A stretch of 64,000 nt of DNA from Oscillospiraceae bacterium (GCA_003538135.1 DPOR01000001.1:1-64000); one strand, 5' to 3'. Counted from the stretch's first letter, positions 40,742 through 49,948 are shown. Made by a program: numbers and translations. The notes: generated from the sequence alone by a model not told the origin.

Positions 40742-41698
40742 ATGGCAATAAAGGATCTTGCCGAAATCGTCAAAAAATTTACACAGAAAGATAAATTCAA
40801 GCCCTCTGCGGCGCAGGTTATCAGGACGGCCAAAAACCCGCCCGCACCCGCGCAGGACGAGGACGTTTCTGCACCGTCTGCGGGTGAGCGCATACATTTT
40901 CTGAACACCGGGCGCTCGGACTGCATTCTTATTCAGAGCGGAAATCATTTTGCCCTCATAGACTGCGGCGACGCGGAGCACGCAAAGCACACGGCGCGCT
41001 ATCTCAAGGAGACCGCGGGCGGGAGAATAGACCTCGAATTCGTGGCAGTGACTCATCTCCATTCCGGCCATGTCGGCGGGCTCGAGACACTCCTTGACGA
41101 CGGGGATATCACAATAGGCAAGATATATTTAAAGCCGTTTATCGGCACGAATCTTGCGCAGTGGGACAAGTGCGTCCATGACGGCGACGCGCTGTATCAA
41201 TCGCTCAACAAAAAGGCGCAGAGCATGAATATCCCGGTTATCGACTGCGTGCCGGACGAGCCGTTTGCGCTGGGGAATTGGGCGCTTCGCTTCTTCAACA
41301 CCGAGCCCGACTCGTATCACAAGAACATCTGCGAGAACGACAACTCGCTCGCGTTGCTTGCCGAGCAGGGCTGCAGGCGCATTCTTCTCGCGGGCGATAT
41401 GATAAACGACACGGGCGACCTTGTTCGCCTTGCAAACGCCGTCGGACGGGTCGATGCGCTGAAGGTTCCCTGCCACGGCGAACGCGCCGTTCCTCAGGAG
41501 GCGCTCGACAAGCTGCGTCCCGATACTTTGATAATTACGAACCGCCTCGCCGAAATTTCGGACGATGTGCTCGTCGGCATTATGTCGGCATTCGGGCGCA
41601 GAGCTTATTCGACCTCGGACAGCGGCGGAATAGCCCTCACTCTCGCTCCCGGCGGGCTTGAGGTCAGCCGAGAGATACAGCTTCGGGAGACAGTATAA
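40742..41698 (+). CDS. MBL-fold protein with altered metal motif
   Basis: 318 residues. The N-terminal ~45 residues are basic and probably disordered; the MBL domain follows. The first metal motif reads THLHSGHVGG: the usual HxHxDH has Gly in place of Asp (codon GGC at the place GAC would be). Later motifs LLAGDM (bridging Asp) and PCHGE (His) are present, as in ComEC-type competence hydrolases. So at least the second metal site should be impaired, and activity may be reduced or changed. It follows tadA by 22 bases. Confidence 0.75.
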   Translation: MAIKDLAEIVKKFTQKDKFKPSAAQVIRTAKNPPAPAQDEDVSAPSAGERIHFLNTGRSDCILIQSGNHFALIDCGDAEHAKHTARYLKETAGGRIDLEFVAVTHLHSGHVGGLETLLDDGDITIGKIYLKPFIGTNLAQWDKCVHDGDALYQSLNKKAQSMNIPVIDCVPDEPFALGNWALRFFNTEPDSYHKNICENDNSLALLAEQGCRRILLAGDMINDTGDLVRLANAVGRVDALKVPCHGERAVPQEALDKLRPDTLIITNRLAEISDDVLVGIMSAFGRRAYSTSDSGGIALTLAPGGLEVSREIQLRETV

Positions 41699-41714
41699 TT
41701 TAATTAAAAGCCAA

Positions 41715-41757
41715 AACCGCGCAGGCAGATATATTCTGTCTGCGCGGTTGATTTTTT
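41715..41757 (+). terminator. terminator after the MBL gene
   Basis: AACCGCGCAGGCAGA (41715-41729) pairs with the TGTCTGCGCGGTT arm (41737-41749); GATTTTTT follows. Confidence 0.85.
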
Positions 41758-41842
41758 CGCGGTGTTTTTCGTGTCCGTCGGAATGGCGATATCGCTGTCT
41801 CTCAAATTACGCAGCTTATACGCGAAACCTCAAAAATATGCA

Positions 41843-41873
41843 AAAGGACGCGGCGAAAAAACCGCGTCCTTTC
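41843..41873 (-). terminator. terminator of the feo operon
   Basis: AAAGGACGCGG (41843-41853) pairs with CCGCGTCCTTT (41862-41872). On the minus strand it follows the FeoB-associated gene. Confidence 0.8.
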
Positions 41874-41889
41874 TCTTTGCTTTATGGGT

Positions 41890-42081
41890 TTATTTTTTGC
41901 CCTTTTTCTCTGCTGCGCCGTGACAGGAGCCGGACATGGCGCAGTGGGCACAGTTGCAACCGCAGGAGGATTTGCCCTTTTTCTTATTTTTTACGAGGCT
42001 GAATATTATCAGCGCCACGATAACGGCAAGTACGAGGCTTATTATAACGGTTGCGATATTGTTTGATAACCATGCAAGCAT
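41890..42081 (-). CDS. FeoB-associated Cys-rich membrane protein
   Basis: 63 residues: one N-terminal membrane helix (about 8-30), a Lys-rich linker, then a Cys-rich tail (SSCGCNCAHCAMSGSCHG) with five Cys and two His that could bind Fe(II). This small family is almost always found next to feoB; a FeoC-like or scaffold role is guessed. It follows feoB by 34 bases and closes the operon. Confidence 0.9.
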   Translation of the reverse strand: MLAWLSNNIATVIISLVLAVIVALIIFSLVKNKKKGKSSCGCNCAHCAMSGSCHGAAEKKGKK

Positions 42082-42115
42082 TTCGGAAGACTCCTTTCAC
42101 AGCGTATAGCTTGGT

Positions 42116-44629
42116 TTATTTTGTGACCTTTACATCGGATGCGAGCTTTGTGGCCTCTTTGTAGGGGCGCACGAGCATGAAGATTATCAGGGCGAGGAAC
42201 GCGAACGCGAACACAAGGCTCACTATATCGACCGCGCCGTGAATGTTTCCGGTGAAGAGATTGCCGAACTGGTTTATCATCAGGGAGACGACATATGCGA
42301 AGCCGCACTGATAGCCTATTGCAAACCAGGTCCACTTAGCGCTGTTCATCTCGCGCTTGATAGCGCCGATAGCCGCGAAGCAGGGGGCGCACAGGAGATT
42401 AAAGACGAGGAACGAATAGGCGGTCAGACCCGTAAACGCCTTGGCAAGGGTTGCATAAACATTGCCCTCCGCACCGTAGAGGATGCCCATAGTGCCGACT
42501 ATGTTCTCCTTTGCGACAAGGCCGGTTATCGAGGCGACGGCAGCCTGCCAGTTGCCCCAGCCGAGCGGGATGAATATCCAGGCGATGGCCGAGCCGACCT
42601 TTGCGAGCAGGGATTCGTCAAGCTGATCCTCCGCGAGCATTCCGAAATGTCCGTCGACGAAGCCGAAGTAAGAGGTGAACCAGACAACGATAGTTGAAAG
42701 AAGGATGATCGTACCTGCCTTCTTGATGAAGGACCAGCCGCGCTCCCACATGGAGCGGAGGACGTTTTTAAGCGTCGGCCAGTGGTAGGCGGGCAGCTCC
42801 ATAACGAACGGAGCGGGATCGCCCGAGAACATCTTTGTCTTTTTGAGCATGATGCCCGAGCATATAATCGCCGCCATGCCGATGAAATAGGCGGAGGTCG
42901 AGACCAGCGCCGAGCCGCCGAAGAGGGCGCCCGCTATCATGGCGATAAACGGAACCTTTGCGCCGCAGGGGATGAAGGTTGTTGTCATTATTGTCATACG
43001 GCGGTCGCGCTCGTTTTCTATGGTACGCGAAGCCATGATTCCGGGAACGCCGCAGCCCGTGCCGATAAGCATGGGGATAAAGGACTTTCCGGAGAGACCG
43101 AACTTGCGGAATATACGGTCAAGGACGAACGCTATACGCGCCATGTAGCCGCAGGCCTCAAGGAACGCGAGGAGCAGGAACAAAACGAGCATCTGGGGCA
43201 CGAAGCCGAGCACCGCGCCCACGCCCGCTACGATACCGTCGTTGATGAGACCGCTGAGCCAGTCGGCCGCGCCCGCCTTTTCAAGTCCGTTGCCTATAAG
43301 CACCGGGATTCCGGGCACCCACACTCCGTAGGCGGCGGGGTCGGGCTCGTCGAAGCCCTTGTTTTCGAGGTACTTGACGGCGTCAACATAGCTCATCGCC
43401 ACGGTTGCCTCTTTTTCGGCCTTTGAGAGGTTCTCGGGAACTGCCGAATAGTAGGCGGTCAGGGTGTTTACGGCGAGGGTCTCCTCGTCCTCAACATCGA
43501 TTGTCGCCGTATTTGCCGAGGGCTTAAACGCTTTCATCTCGGAGAGCGCTTTGTCCGCGTCGAAATCCTCCGCGCCGAAGTCAATGCCCGTGAAGGCGCC
43601 GACGGCTTGGGTGGCGGCGGTGTAGTTGTCCGCGTCGGTCGAGTAGGACTTCGAGCCGATGCCCAGCAGGTGCCAGCCGTCGCCGAACACGCCGTCGTTC
43701 ATCCAGTCGGTCGCAAACGAGCCGACGGAGACCATGGAGATATAGTAGACGAGGAACATAATGGCCGCAAATATCGGCAGTCCGAGCCAGCGGTTAGTGA
43801 CCACCTTGTCGATTTTATCGGAGGTCGAAAGCTTGCCGACGTTCTTCTTTTTGTAGCAGGCCTTGATTATCGAGGCGATATAGACATATCTCTCATTGGT
43901 GATAATCGACTCCGCGTCGTCGTCCATCTCTTTTTCGACCTCTTTAATGTCGCCCTCGATGTGCTCAAGGGTCGCCTTGTCGAGGTTGAGCTTTGCAAGC
44001 ACCTTGTCGTCGCGCTCAAAAATCTTTATGGCGTACCATCTCTGCTGCTCCTCGGGGAGTCCGTGGACGGCGGCCTCTTCAATGTGCGCGAGAGCGTGCT
44101 CGACGGAGCCCTCAAAGGTGTGCATCGGGAGGGTCTTTGTGTTCTTCGCCGCCTCGATTGCCGCCTCGGCCGCAGTCATGACTCCGTCGCCTTTTAACGC
44201 GGATATCTCGACTATTTTGCAGCCGAGCTGACGGGAGAGCTCCTCAACATTTATCTTGTCGCCGTTTTTCTTGACAACGTCCATCATGTTGATCGCTATA
44301 ACAACGGGGATGCCGAGCTCGGTCAGCTGGGTGGTGAGATAGAGGTTTCTCTCGAGGTTCGTGCCGTCGATTATGTTGAGTATGGCGTCGGGGCGCTCGT
44401 CTATGAGATAATTTCGCGCCACGACCTCCTCAAGTGTGTAGGGCGAGAGCGAGTATATGCCGGGGAGATCGGTTATTACAACGCCGTCGTGTTTTTTGAG
44501 CTTTCCTTCTTTTTTCTCAACCGTAACGCCCGGCCAGTTTCCTACGAACTGATTCGAGCCGGTGAGAGCGTTGAACAGTGTGGTTTTACCGCTGTTGGGG
44601 TTACCCGCAAGAGCAATACGCAAATCCAT
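42116..44629 (-). CDS. feoB: ferrous iron transporter FeoB
   Basis: 837 residues. Cytosolic GTPase domain: G1 GNPNSGKT (9-16), G3 DLPG (54-57), G4 NMMD (114-117). A helical spacer follows, then the membrane domain with two Gate-type repeats: VPQMLVLFLLLAFLEACGYMARIAFVLDRIF, GCGVPGIMASRTIENERDRR and CGAKVPFIAMIAGALF. Transports Fe(II), energised by GTP or NTP hydrolysis. The promoter lies upstream of feoA. Larger than many FeoB because of a 140-residue soluble insert near residues 340-440. Confidence 0.97.
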   Translation of the reverse strand: MDLRIALAGNPNSGKTTLFNALTGSNQFVGNWPGVTVEKKEGKLKKHDGVVITDLPGIYSLSPYTLEEVVARNYLIDERPDAILNIIDGTNLERNLYLTTQLTELGIPVVIAINMMDVVKKNGDKINVEELSRQLGCKIVEISALKGDGVMTAAEAAIEAAKNTKTLPMHTFEGSVEHALAHIEEAAVHGLPEEQQRWYAIKIFERDDKVLAKLNLDKATLEHIEGDIKEVEKEMDDDAESIITNERYVYIASIIKACYKKKNVGKLSTSDKIDKVVTNRWLGLPIFAAIMFLVYYISMVSVGSFATDWMNDGVFGDGWHLLGIGSKSYSTDADNYTAATQAVGAFTGIDFGAEDFDADKALSEMKAFKPSANTATIDVEDEETLAVNTLTAYYSAVPENLSKAEKEATVAMSYVDAVKYLENKGFDEPDPAAYGVWVPGIPVLIGNGLEKAGAADWLSGLINDGIVAGVGAVLGFVPQMLVLFLLLAFLEACGYMARIAFVLDRIFRKFGLSGKSFIPMLIGTGCGVPGIMASRTIENERDRRMTIMTTTFIPCGAKVPFIAMIAGALFGGSALVSTSAYFIGMAAIICSGIMLKKTKMFSGDPAPFVMELPAYHWPTLKNVLRSMWERGWSFIKKAGTIILLSTIVVWFTSYFGFVDGHFGMLAEDQLDESLLAKVGSAIAWIFIPLGWGNWQAAVASITGLVAKENIVGTMGILYGAEGNVYATLAKAFTGLTAYSFLVFNLLCAPCFAAIGAIKREMNSAKWTWFAIGYQCGFAYVVSLMINQFGNLFTGNIHGAVDIVSLVFAFAFLALIIFMLVRPYKEATKLASDVKVTK

Positions 44630-44671
44630 TTTGACAGCCTCTCTTTCTTTAAAGTAATCTGAGCTCAGGTC

Positions 44672-44893
44672 TTATTCGACCTCAATCATGTCGGCGTCGG
44701 CCTTTCGCAGCGAGAGTTCATAGCCGCGCACCGTAATCTCCACGGGATCGCCGAGAGGTGCGACCTTTCGGATATAGACCTCCACGCCCCTGGTAAGTCC
44801 CATGTCCATGATTCGACGCTTGGTTGCGCCCTCTCCGTGGAGCTTTACGACCTTGACGGTCTCGCCTATTTTAGCTTGCCTCAGTGTTTTCAT
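44672..44893 (-). CDS. feoA: FeoA-family protein (second copy)
   Basis: 73 residues. SH3-like FeoA fold: TLRQAKIGETVKVVKLHGEGATKRRIMDMGLTRGVEVYIRKVAPLGDPVEITVRGYELSLRKADADMIEVE. The GDPVEI.VRGYELSLRK core is typical. It probably modulates FeoB at the membrane face. Begins 86 bases after the first feoA and ends 43 bases before feoB. Confidence 0.92.
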   Translation of the reverse strand: MKTLRQAKIGETVKVVKLHGEGATKRRIMDMGLTRGVEVYIRKVAPLGDPVEITVRGYELSLRKADADMIEVE

Positions 44894-44978
44894 TACCCGT
44901 ATCCTCCTTTTTCAATATTAGTCTCGGAGGTGCCGCAGCCGACGGGCGCAGCACCGTATGAACCGCGCAAAAGCGCCG

Positions 44979-45191
44979 TCATATCATGATTTTTTTCGCC
45001 ATCTCTTCGCTTATCGCGACGCGCGACTCCTTGACGTTGACTATGACGTTTCCGCCCAGAGCGTTGACCACCGTGACCGTGCCGCCGACAACGAAGCCGA
45101 GATTTTCGAGATGCTGTTTTATCTCGGGGCTTCCGCCTATCTTTCTGATAATGTTTTCTTCGCCTATCTGTGCGAGCATCAAAGGCATCAT
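44979..45191 (-). CDS. feoA: FeoA-family protein (first copy)
   Basis: 70 residues starting at the paired ATGATG (45191). The family core is IGEENIIRKIGGSPEIKQHLENLGFVVGGTVTVVNALGGNVIVNVKESRVAISEEMAKKIM. It differs substantially from the second copy; paired FeoA proteins upstream of FeoB are common in Clostridia. First gene of the operon behind the boxed promoter. Confidence 0.9.
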   Translation of the reverse strand: MMPLMLAQIGEENIIRKIGGSPEIKQHLENLGFVVGGTVTVVNALGGNVIVNVKESRVAISEEMAKKIMI

Positions 45192-45223
45192 GCCGAGAAC
45201 CTCTTTTCACTTTGTTTTCTTAA

Positions 45224-45379
45224 TTAGCTAAGGCTAACCGAACAGCCTTAAAAATAGTTAGCGCTCGCTAACCGTGATATATGTTACGCCCGCGGAACAC
45301 ATCTGTCAAGGGATTTTTTCGTTTTTTTTGCCGCGAAACACAATTTCGGCGACATACACAAACAATTAGCCTTTGCTAA
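45224..45379. promoter_or_regulatory. three DtxR-type palindromic boxes
   Basis: TTAGC-N4-GCTAA occurs three times: TTAGCTAAGGCTAA (45224-45237), TTAGCGCTCGCTAA (45258-45271, extended to GTTAGC...GCTAAC) and TTAGCCTTTGCTAA (45366-45379). The form is close to iron boxes for DtxR/IdeR (TTAGG...CCTAA-like). The middle box begins at the feo transcription start region; the last lies between the divergent promoters. Confidence 0.85.
45281..45309 (-). promoter_or_regulatory. feo operon promoter
   Basis: Minus strand TTGACA (45304-45309), 17 bases, TAACAT (45281-45286). Box 2 starts about seven to ten bases downstream of the -10, so a bound regulator would block initiation. Confidence 0.88.
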
Positions 45380-45416
45380 CTGCCTGCTTTGGATATTTCA
45401 CACATATAGCGAGACC

Positions 45417-45445
45417 TTGATTTTTTTTTTGGTAAGTGATATCAT
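45417..45445 (+). promoter_or_regulatory. promoter of the DtxR-like gene
   Basis: TTGATT (45417-45422), 17 bases, TATCAT (45440-45445). Box 3 lies about 38 bases upstream, too far to block it directly. Confidence 0.7.
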
Positions 45446-45478
45446 AAAATTACTATACACTGCACGGGAGGAAAAAAT

Positions 45479-45853
45479 ATGCACCTTCAGGAATCGGGCG
45501 AAATGTATCTCGAAACTATATATGTGCTTTCAAAAAACGGCGTTGTGCGCTCGCTCGACGTCGCGGAATATATGGGCTTTTCAAAGCCGAGCGTCAGCCG
45601 CGCCGTGGGGCTTTTGAAGCAGGGCGGCTATCTTATCATGGACAGGGACGGCTCTCTGACCCTCACCGAGGAGGGGCTCGGCGTGGCGAAGAAAATATAT
45701 GAGCGCCACACCCTGCTCTCTGATTTTCTCGTCCGCCTCGGCGTTGACAAAAATACGGCGGCGGAGGATGCGTGCAAGATAGAGCACGACATCAGCGACG
45801 AGTCGTTCGCCGCGATAAAGAGGCACGTAAAAACCGGCACAGGGCTGAAATAG
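45479..45853 (+). CDS. DtxR-family iron-responsive repressor
   Basis: 124 residues, N-terminal wHTH (DVAEYMGFSKPSVSRAVGLLKQGGYLIMDRDGSLTLTEEG) plus dimerisation helices; no SH3 tail. Metal ligands match the iron-type DtxR pattern, not MntR: Met9 in GEMYLETIY (DtxR Met10; MntR has Asp), His77 in ERHTLL, and Cys99/Glu102/His103 in ACKIEH (DtxR Cys102/Glu105/His106). So Fe(II) is the likely co-repressor. Divergent to feo with three boxes in between. Good ribosome site GGGAGG. Confidence 0.93.
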   Translation: MHLQESGEMYLETIYVLSKNGVVRSLDVAEYMGFSKPSVSRAVGLLKQGGYLIMDRDGSLTLTEEGLGVAKKIYERHTLLSDFLVRLGVDKNTAAEDACKIEHDISDESFAAIKRHVKTGTGLK

Positions 45854-45892
45854 CCGAAAAAGATACGGGGATTTTTCGAAAGGAGAATCGCC

Positions 45893-46111
45893 GTGGCTGT
45901 ACAGGTATATAACTTCCGAGTGACATATGAGGAATGCGGCAACCGCATATGGCGGGACATCGCGGCGTCGTCGAATTACACGCTTGCCGACTTGGGCTGC
46001 GCCATCCTCGCAGCCTTCGGCACTCTCGCGTATCATCTTTTTGAAATGAGCTTTAAGGGAGAGACAGACCTCATCCGCGAGGGATACGAGGAGTGCCGAG
46101 ACGGATATTAA
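45893..46111 (+). CDS. truncated plasmid pRiA4b Orf3-like domain protein
   Basis: 72 residues starting at GTG with AAAGGAG upstream. It matches the N-terminus of the pRiA4b Orf3 (IS1096-TnpR-like) domain: VYNFRVTYEECGNRIWRDIAASSNYTLADLGCAILAAFGTLAYHLFEM. Full-length members run to about 170-200 residues; here the frame ends after the first third, with a short unrelated tail. Probably a gene fragment, or a stand-alone short member. Lies 40 bases after the DtxR gene. Confidence 0.6.
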   Translation: MAVQVYNFRVTYEECGNRIWRDIAASSNYTLADLGCAILAAFGTLAYHLFEMSFKGETDLIREGYEECRDGY

Positions 46112-46290
46112 CGGATTTTGCCGGAGGTGCAATTTGGAGTTGTCAATGCCTTTGTGCCAATAATAACATCCCCCGCTCCCGATTTGCAAAGCACCTGCAT
46201 CTCCGCGCCGCTCATTCGGCTTGCGTATCCGCCCGTGCGCCTGCACAGGAAACTTAATTATTGTTGTCCTCAGCACCAAACATAGCAAAA

Positions 46291-46318
46291 ATCCGCCGTA
46301 TCGATTGATACGGCGGAT
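46291..46318 (-). terminator. terminator of the ABC-exporter operon
   Basis: ATCCGCCGTATC (46291-46302) pairs with GATACGGCGGAT (46307-46318), followed by T5 on the minus strand. Confidence 0.9.
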
Positions 46319-46340
46319 AATTTTATTATATGAGTTTAGC

Positions 46341-48194
46341 TTATACTCCGAACTGGCTGGCGTAAAGCTCTCGGTAGAAGCCGTTTGCCGCAAGGAGCTG
46401 TTCGTGCGTGCCCTGCTCGACTATAGTGCCGTCGTTCATCACGAGGATAACGTCGGCGTCGCGTATGGTCGAGAGTCTGTGGGCTATGACGAAGCTCGTT
46501 CGGCCGTTCATCAGCGCGTTCATCGCCTTTTGGATGTGCACCTCCGTGCGCGTGTCAACGGAGCTCGTCGCCTCGTCGAGTATGAGCACGGACGGATTTG
46601 CGAGAATCGCGCGGGCTATAGTCAGAAGCTGACGCTGACCCTGCGAGATATTTTCGCCGTTCTCCTCGAGCATGGTCTCATACCCGTCGGGCAGAGTGCT
46701 TATGAAGTGGTGAACCCTTGCGGCCTTCGCCGCGCCGATGACCTCCTCGCGTGAGCAGCCCTTACGTCCGTAGGCGATATTCTCCATTATCGTGCCCTCA
46801 AACAGCCATGTGTCCTGGAGCACCATGCCGAATACGCTGCGCAGATTTTCGCGCGGGATAGAGCGGATATCGTGCCCGTCGAGAAGAATTTCGCCTCGGT
46901 TTACGTCGTAGAAGCGCATGAGCAGGTTGACAAATGTGGTCTTGCCCGCTCCCGTCGGCCCCACTATCGCAACGAGCTGACCCGGCTCGACTTTAAGATT
47001 CATATTTTCGATAAGCGGCGCGTCGGGGGAATAGCTGAAGCAGACATCCCTGAACTCGACCTCGCCGCGGGGCTCTTCAATGCGCGTATCGTAGCAGTCC
47101 GCGCACTCGTCGGGCTCGTCTAGCAGCTTGAATACGCGCTCCGCACTCGCGAGGGAGGACTGGAGGTTGTTGGCAATATTGCCTATGCTGACAAGCGGCT
47201 GCATGAAGAGCTTCGAATAGGTGAAGAAGGTCGTTATGTCGCCGAGCGTGAACGTGCCCTTCAGGACATAGACGCTGCCTATGACGCAGATGAGCACATA
47301 GGCTATGTTGCTGACAAAGTTCATTATCGGACCGATTATACCGGAGATGAACTGCGCCTTGTAGCCGGCCTTTGCGAGGCTGACGTTGATATCGTCGAAC
47401 TCGTCTATCGCCTGCTTTTCGTGGTCAAAGACCTTTATGAGCGTATGGCCGGTGTACATCTCCTCGATGTGTCCGTTTATGTTGCCCGTCTCGTCCCACT
47501 GGCGGCGGAAATAGCGCTTTGAGCGCTTCGAGATGAGCGAAATTACAAGCAGGCTCGGCGGTAAAACGGAGAGCGTGATGAGGGTCAGCTGCCAGCTGAC
47601 ATAGAACATCAGCGCGAGCATTCCGAGAAAGCTTACCGCGGAGGTTATTATCTGAATGAGGTTGTTTTGCAGGGTGTTGCTGATATTGTCGATATCGTTC
47701 ATCATCTTGCTGAGGATATCGCCCTTTGAGTGCGAGTCGATATAGCTCAGCGGCAGATGGGTAAGCTTATCGTTGACCCTGTCGCGCAAATCGCGCACGA
47801 CGGACTGAGTTATGCCCGCCATGACATAGTGCTGAATATAGCTCAGCAGCGCGCTCAGGCCGTAGATGCCGAGAATTGTCAGCAGGATTTTCTGTATCTT
47901 CGAAAAATCGAGGCTGCCGCCCGAAAGCTTGATATCCGCCTGCTCCTTTATCGCATCGACTATGTCGCCGAGGAACAGCGGCCCCGTGACGGTCAGCACC
48001 GTGCCGATAACGCCCGCTATGAGCACGACTGTCAGGCCGGGGACAAAGGGCTTGAGCAGCGGCGTAAAGCGCGAGACGGCCCCCTTGAAATTCTTCGGCT
48101 TCTCGCCGGGACGGCGGTTTTCGCCGGAATATTCTTTATATTTTCTTCTCGCCGATGACGTGCGCTTTCTTTTCAGAGGTGATTTTCTGCTCAT
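46341..48194 (-). CDS. heterodimeric ABC exporter, consensus-NBD half
   Basis: 617 residues: a basic 40-residue extension, six-helix membrane domain, then the NBD with Walker A GPTGAGKTT, signature SQGQRQLLT and Walker B VLILDEATSS (catalytic Glu present). Type IV exporter half-transporter. The first 4 bases overlap the partner (ATGA). This half carries the intact Walker-B glutamate, its partner an Asp, the standard division in heterodimers like TM287/288 or BmrCD. Substrate (drug, peptide, lipid) unknown. Confidence 0.93.
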   Translation of the reverse strand: MSRKSPLKRKRTSSARRKYKEYSGENRRPGEKPKNFKGAVSRFTPLLKPFVPGLTVVLIAGVIGTVLTVTGPLFLGDIVDAIKEQADIKLSGGSLDFSKIQKILLTILGIYGLSALLSYIQHYVMAGITQSVVRDLRDRVNDKLTHLPLSYIDSHSKGDILSKMMNDIDNISNTLQNNLIQIITSAVSFLGMLALMFYVSWQLTLITLSVLPPSLLVISLISKRSKRYFRRQWDETGNINGHIEEMYTGHTLIKVFDHEKQAIDEFDDINVSLAKAGYKAQFISGIIGPIMNFVSNIAYVLICVIGSVYVLKGTFTLGDITTFFTYSKLFMQPLVSIGNIANNLQSSLASAERVFKLLDEPDECADCYDTRIEEPRGEVEFRDVCFSYSPDAPLIENMNLKVEPGQLVAIVGPTGAGKTTFVNLLMRFYDVNRGEILLDGHDIRSIPRENLRSVFGMVLQDTWLFEGTIMENIAYGRKGCSREEVIGAAKAARVHHFISTLPDGYETMLEENGENISQGQRQLLTIARAILANPSVLILDEATSSVDTRTEVHIQKAMNALMNGRTSFVIAHRLSTIRDADVILVMNDGTIVEQGTHEQLLAANGFYRELYASQFGV

Positions 48195-49948
48195 GCGAGT
48201 TCCTCCTTTGAAAGCTGAGATTGTGCTATTTCGCGGTAGACCGTGCAGGTTTCGAGCAGCTCGCGGTGAGTGCCTATGCCCGCAACCTTGCCCTCATCGA
48301 GCACGATTATGCGGCTCGCGTCGATTATCGTTCCGACTCTCTGGGCTACGATTATCTTCGTTATATCCGGCATCCGCTCGCGCAGAGCCCTGCGGAGCTT
48401 CGCGTCGGTCGAGAAGTCGAGAGCCGAAAAGCTGTCGTCGAAAACATATATTTCGGCCTTTCTTATCAGCACTCGCGCTATTGCAAGCCGCTGGCGCTGA
48501 CCGCCCGAGAGGTTTTTGCCGTTTTGCGAAAGCTCGCTGTCGAGTCCGTCCGGCATGGCTCTGACGAAGTCGGCGGCCTGGGCGGTCTCGAGCGCCTCCC
48601 ACATCTCCTCCTCCGTGGCGTCGGGCTTGCCCATGCGCAGGTTGTCGGCAACGGTGCCGCTGAACAAAAACGCGCTCTGCGGGATGAAGCCTATCTTTTC
48701 GTGGAGCGTCTGCATGGACATATTCTTTATCTCCACGCCGTCAATCAAGATTCTGCCGCCCGAGACATCGTAGAATCGTGGTATCAGGTTGACGAGCGTC
48801 GATTTTCCCGAGCCCGTCGAGCCGATAACGGCAGTAGTCTCGCCCGGCATGGTCTTAAACGAGATGCGCGAGAGTATCGGCGAATCCGCGCCCGGATAGC
48901 TGAAGCTCACGCAGTCGAATTCGAGCTCGCTGCGGCGCTCGGGGTCGGGGGTTATCGGGTGCTCCGTCTCCTTTATCATCGGAACCAAGTCGAGCACCTC
49001 GTTGATTCTCTTTGCCGATATCTCGGCCTTCGGGAGCATGACAAACAGCGACGCCGCCATGGAGACCGCGTAAATTATCATTATCATATAAACCATGAAC
49101 GCCTGGAGATCGCCGACGGTGTTGGATATCTGCGCGCTGTCCGCAACGGCGTCGAGCGCGTCTATCTGGTCGGCGGCCATCTTCAGCAGAATTGCAACCA
49201 AGACGTAGCAGAGAAGCGTTGCGAGCGGGATAAGAAACGCGAAGATGCGGTTTATCTTGAGCATGAGCCCCGTCAAATCGTAGTTTGCCTTGCGGAATCG
49301 CCCGTCCTCATACTCGGAGCGGTTGAAGGCACGGATGACGCGGATACCGCTGAGCTTTTCGCGCAGGATGAGGTTCAGGCGGTCGGTCTTTTTCTGTGCC
49401 TTGTCGAACATGGGCATGACCTGCTTTGCGACAAAGAGCGCTATGACAAGAATTATCGGAATGGCTATGAACATGACTGTCGAGAGGCGCTTGTTCAGCG
49501 TGAACGCCATAACAGCGCCGCCGACCATGACTATAGGCGCGCTGATAATAATGCGTATCATCATCAGCACCATGTCCTGTATCTGGCGGATATCGTTCGT
49601 CGTTCGGGTTATCAGCGAGGGCGTTCCTATCTTGTCGATGTCGCACTGGCTCAGTGACTCGACCTTGACGAATATCGCGCGGCGAAGCGAGAGCCCGAAG
49701 CAGGCGGAGACCTTCGACGAATAGTAACTGCCCGCAACAGCCGCTCCTATCGCTATGGCGGAGAGCGCGGCCATGGCGCCGCCCAAAAGCCGAACGAGGC
49801 CTATGCGCCCGTCGTCGATGCCGGTGTTTATCATCATAGCCATCATCGCGGGCAAAATGAGCTGCATGAGGTTATTAAACAGCGAGAAAAACAGCGCCGC
49901 CACAGTAGCTCCCATATACGGTTTTAAGAATTTAACTATCTTAGTCAC
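48191..49948 (-). CDS. heterodimeric ABC exporter, degenerate-NBD half
   Basis: 585 residues: six-helix membrane domain plus NBD with Walker A GSTGSGKST, signature LSGGQRQRLAIARVL and Walker B IYVFDDSFSALD, in which the catalytic Glu is Asp. A His switch is not obvious (VAQRVGT). This is the degenerate-site half of the pair. It is first of the two-gene operon, with no dedicated regulator adjacent. Confidence 0.93.
   Translation of the reverse strand: MTKIVKFLKPYMGATVAALFFSLFNNLMQLILPAMMAMMINTGIDDGRIGLVRLLGGAMAALSAIAIGAAVAGSYYSSKVSACFGLSLRRAIFVKVESLSQCDIDKIGTPSLITRTTNDIRQIQDMVLMMIRIIISAPIVMVGGAVMAFTLNKRLSTVMFIAIPIILVIALFVAKQVMPMFDKAQKKTDRLNLILREKLSGIRVIRAFNRSEYEDGRFRKANYDLTGLMLKINRIFAFLIPLATLLCYVLVAILLKMAADQIDALDAVADSAQISNTVGDLQAFMVYMIMIIYAVSMAASLFVMLPKAEISAKRINEVLDLVPMIKETEHPITPDPERRSELEFDCVSFSYPGADSPILSRISFKTMPGETTAVIGSTGSGKSTLVNLIPRFYDVSGGRILIDGVEIKNMSMQTLHEKIGFIPQSAFLFSGTVADNLRMGKPDATEEEMWEALETAQAADFVRAMPDGLDSELSQNGKNLSGGQRQRLAIARVLIRKAEIYVFDDSFSALDFSTDAKLRRALRERMPDITKIIVAQRVGTIIDASRIIVLDEGKVAGIGTHRELLETCTVYREIAQSQLSKEELA

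Noticed and set aside
40700..40760. SRP RNA or dnaX expected after tadA
   Set aside because: Only 22 bases separate tadA from the MBL gene; neither is present.
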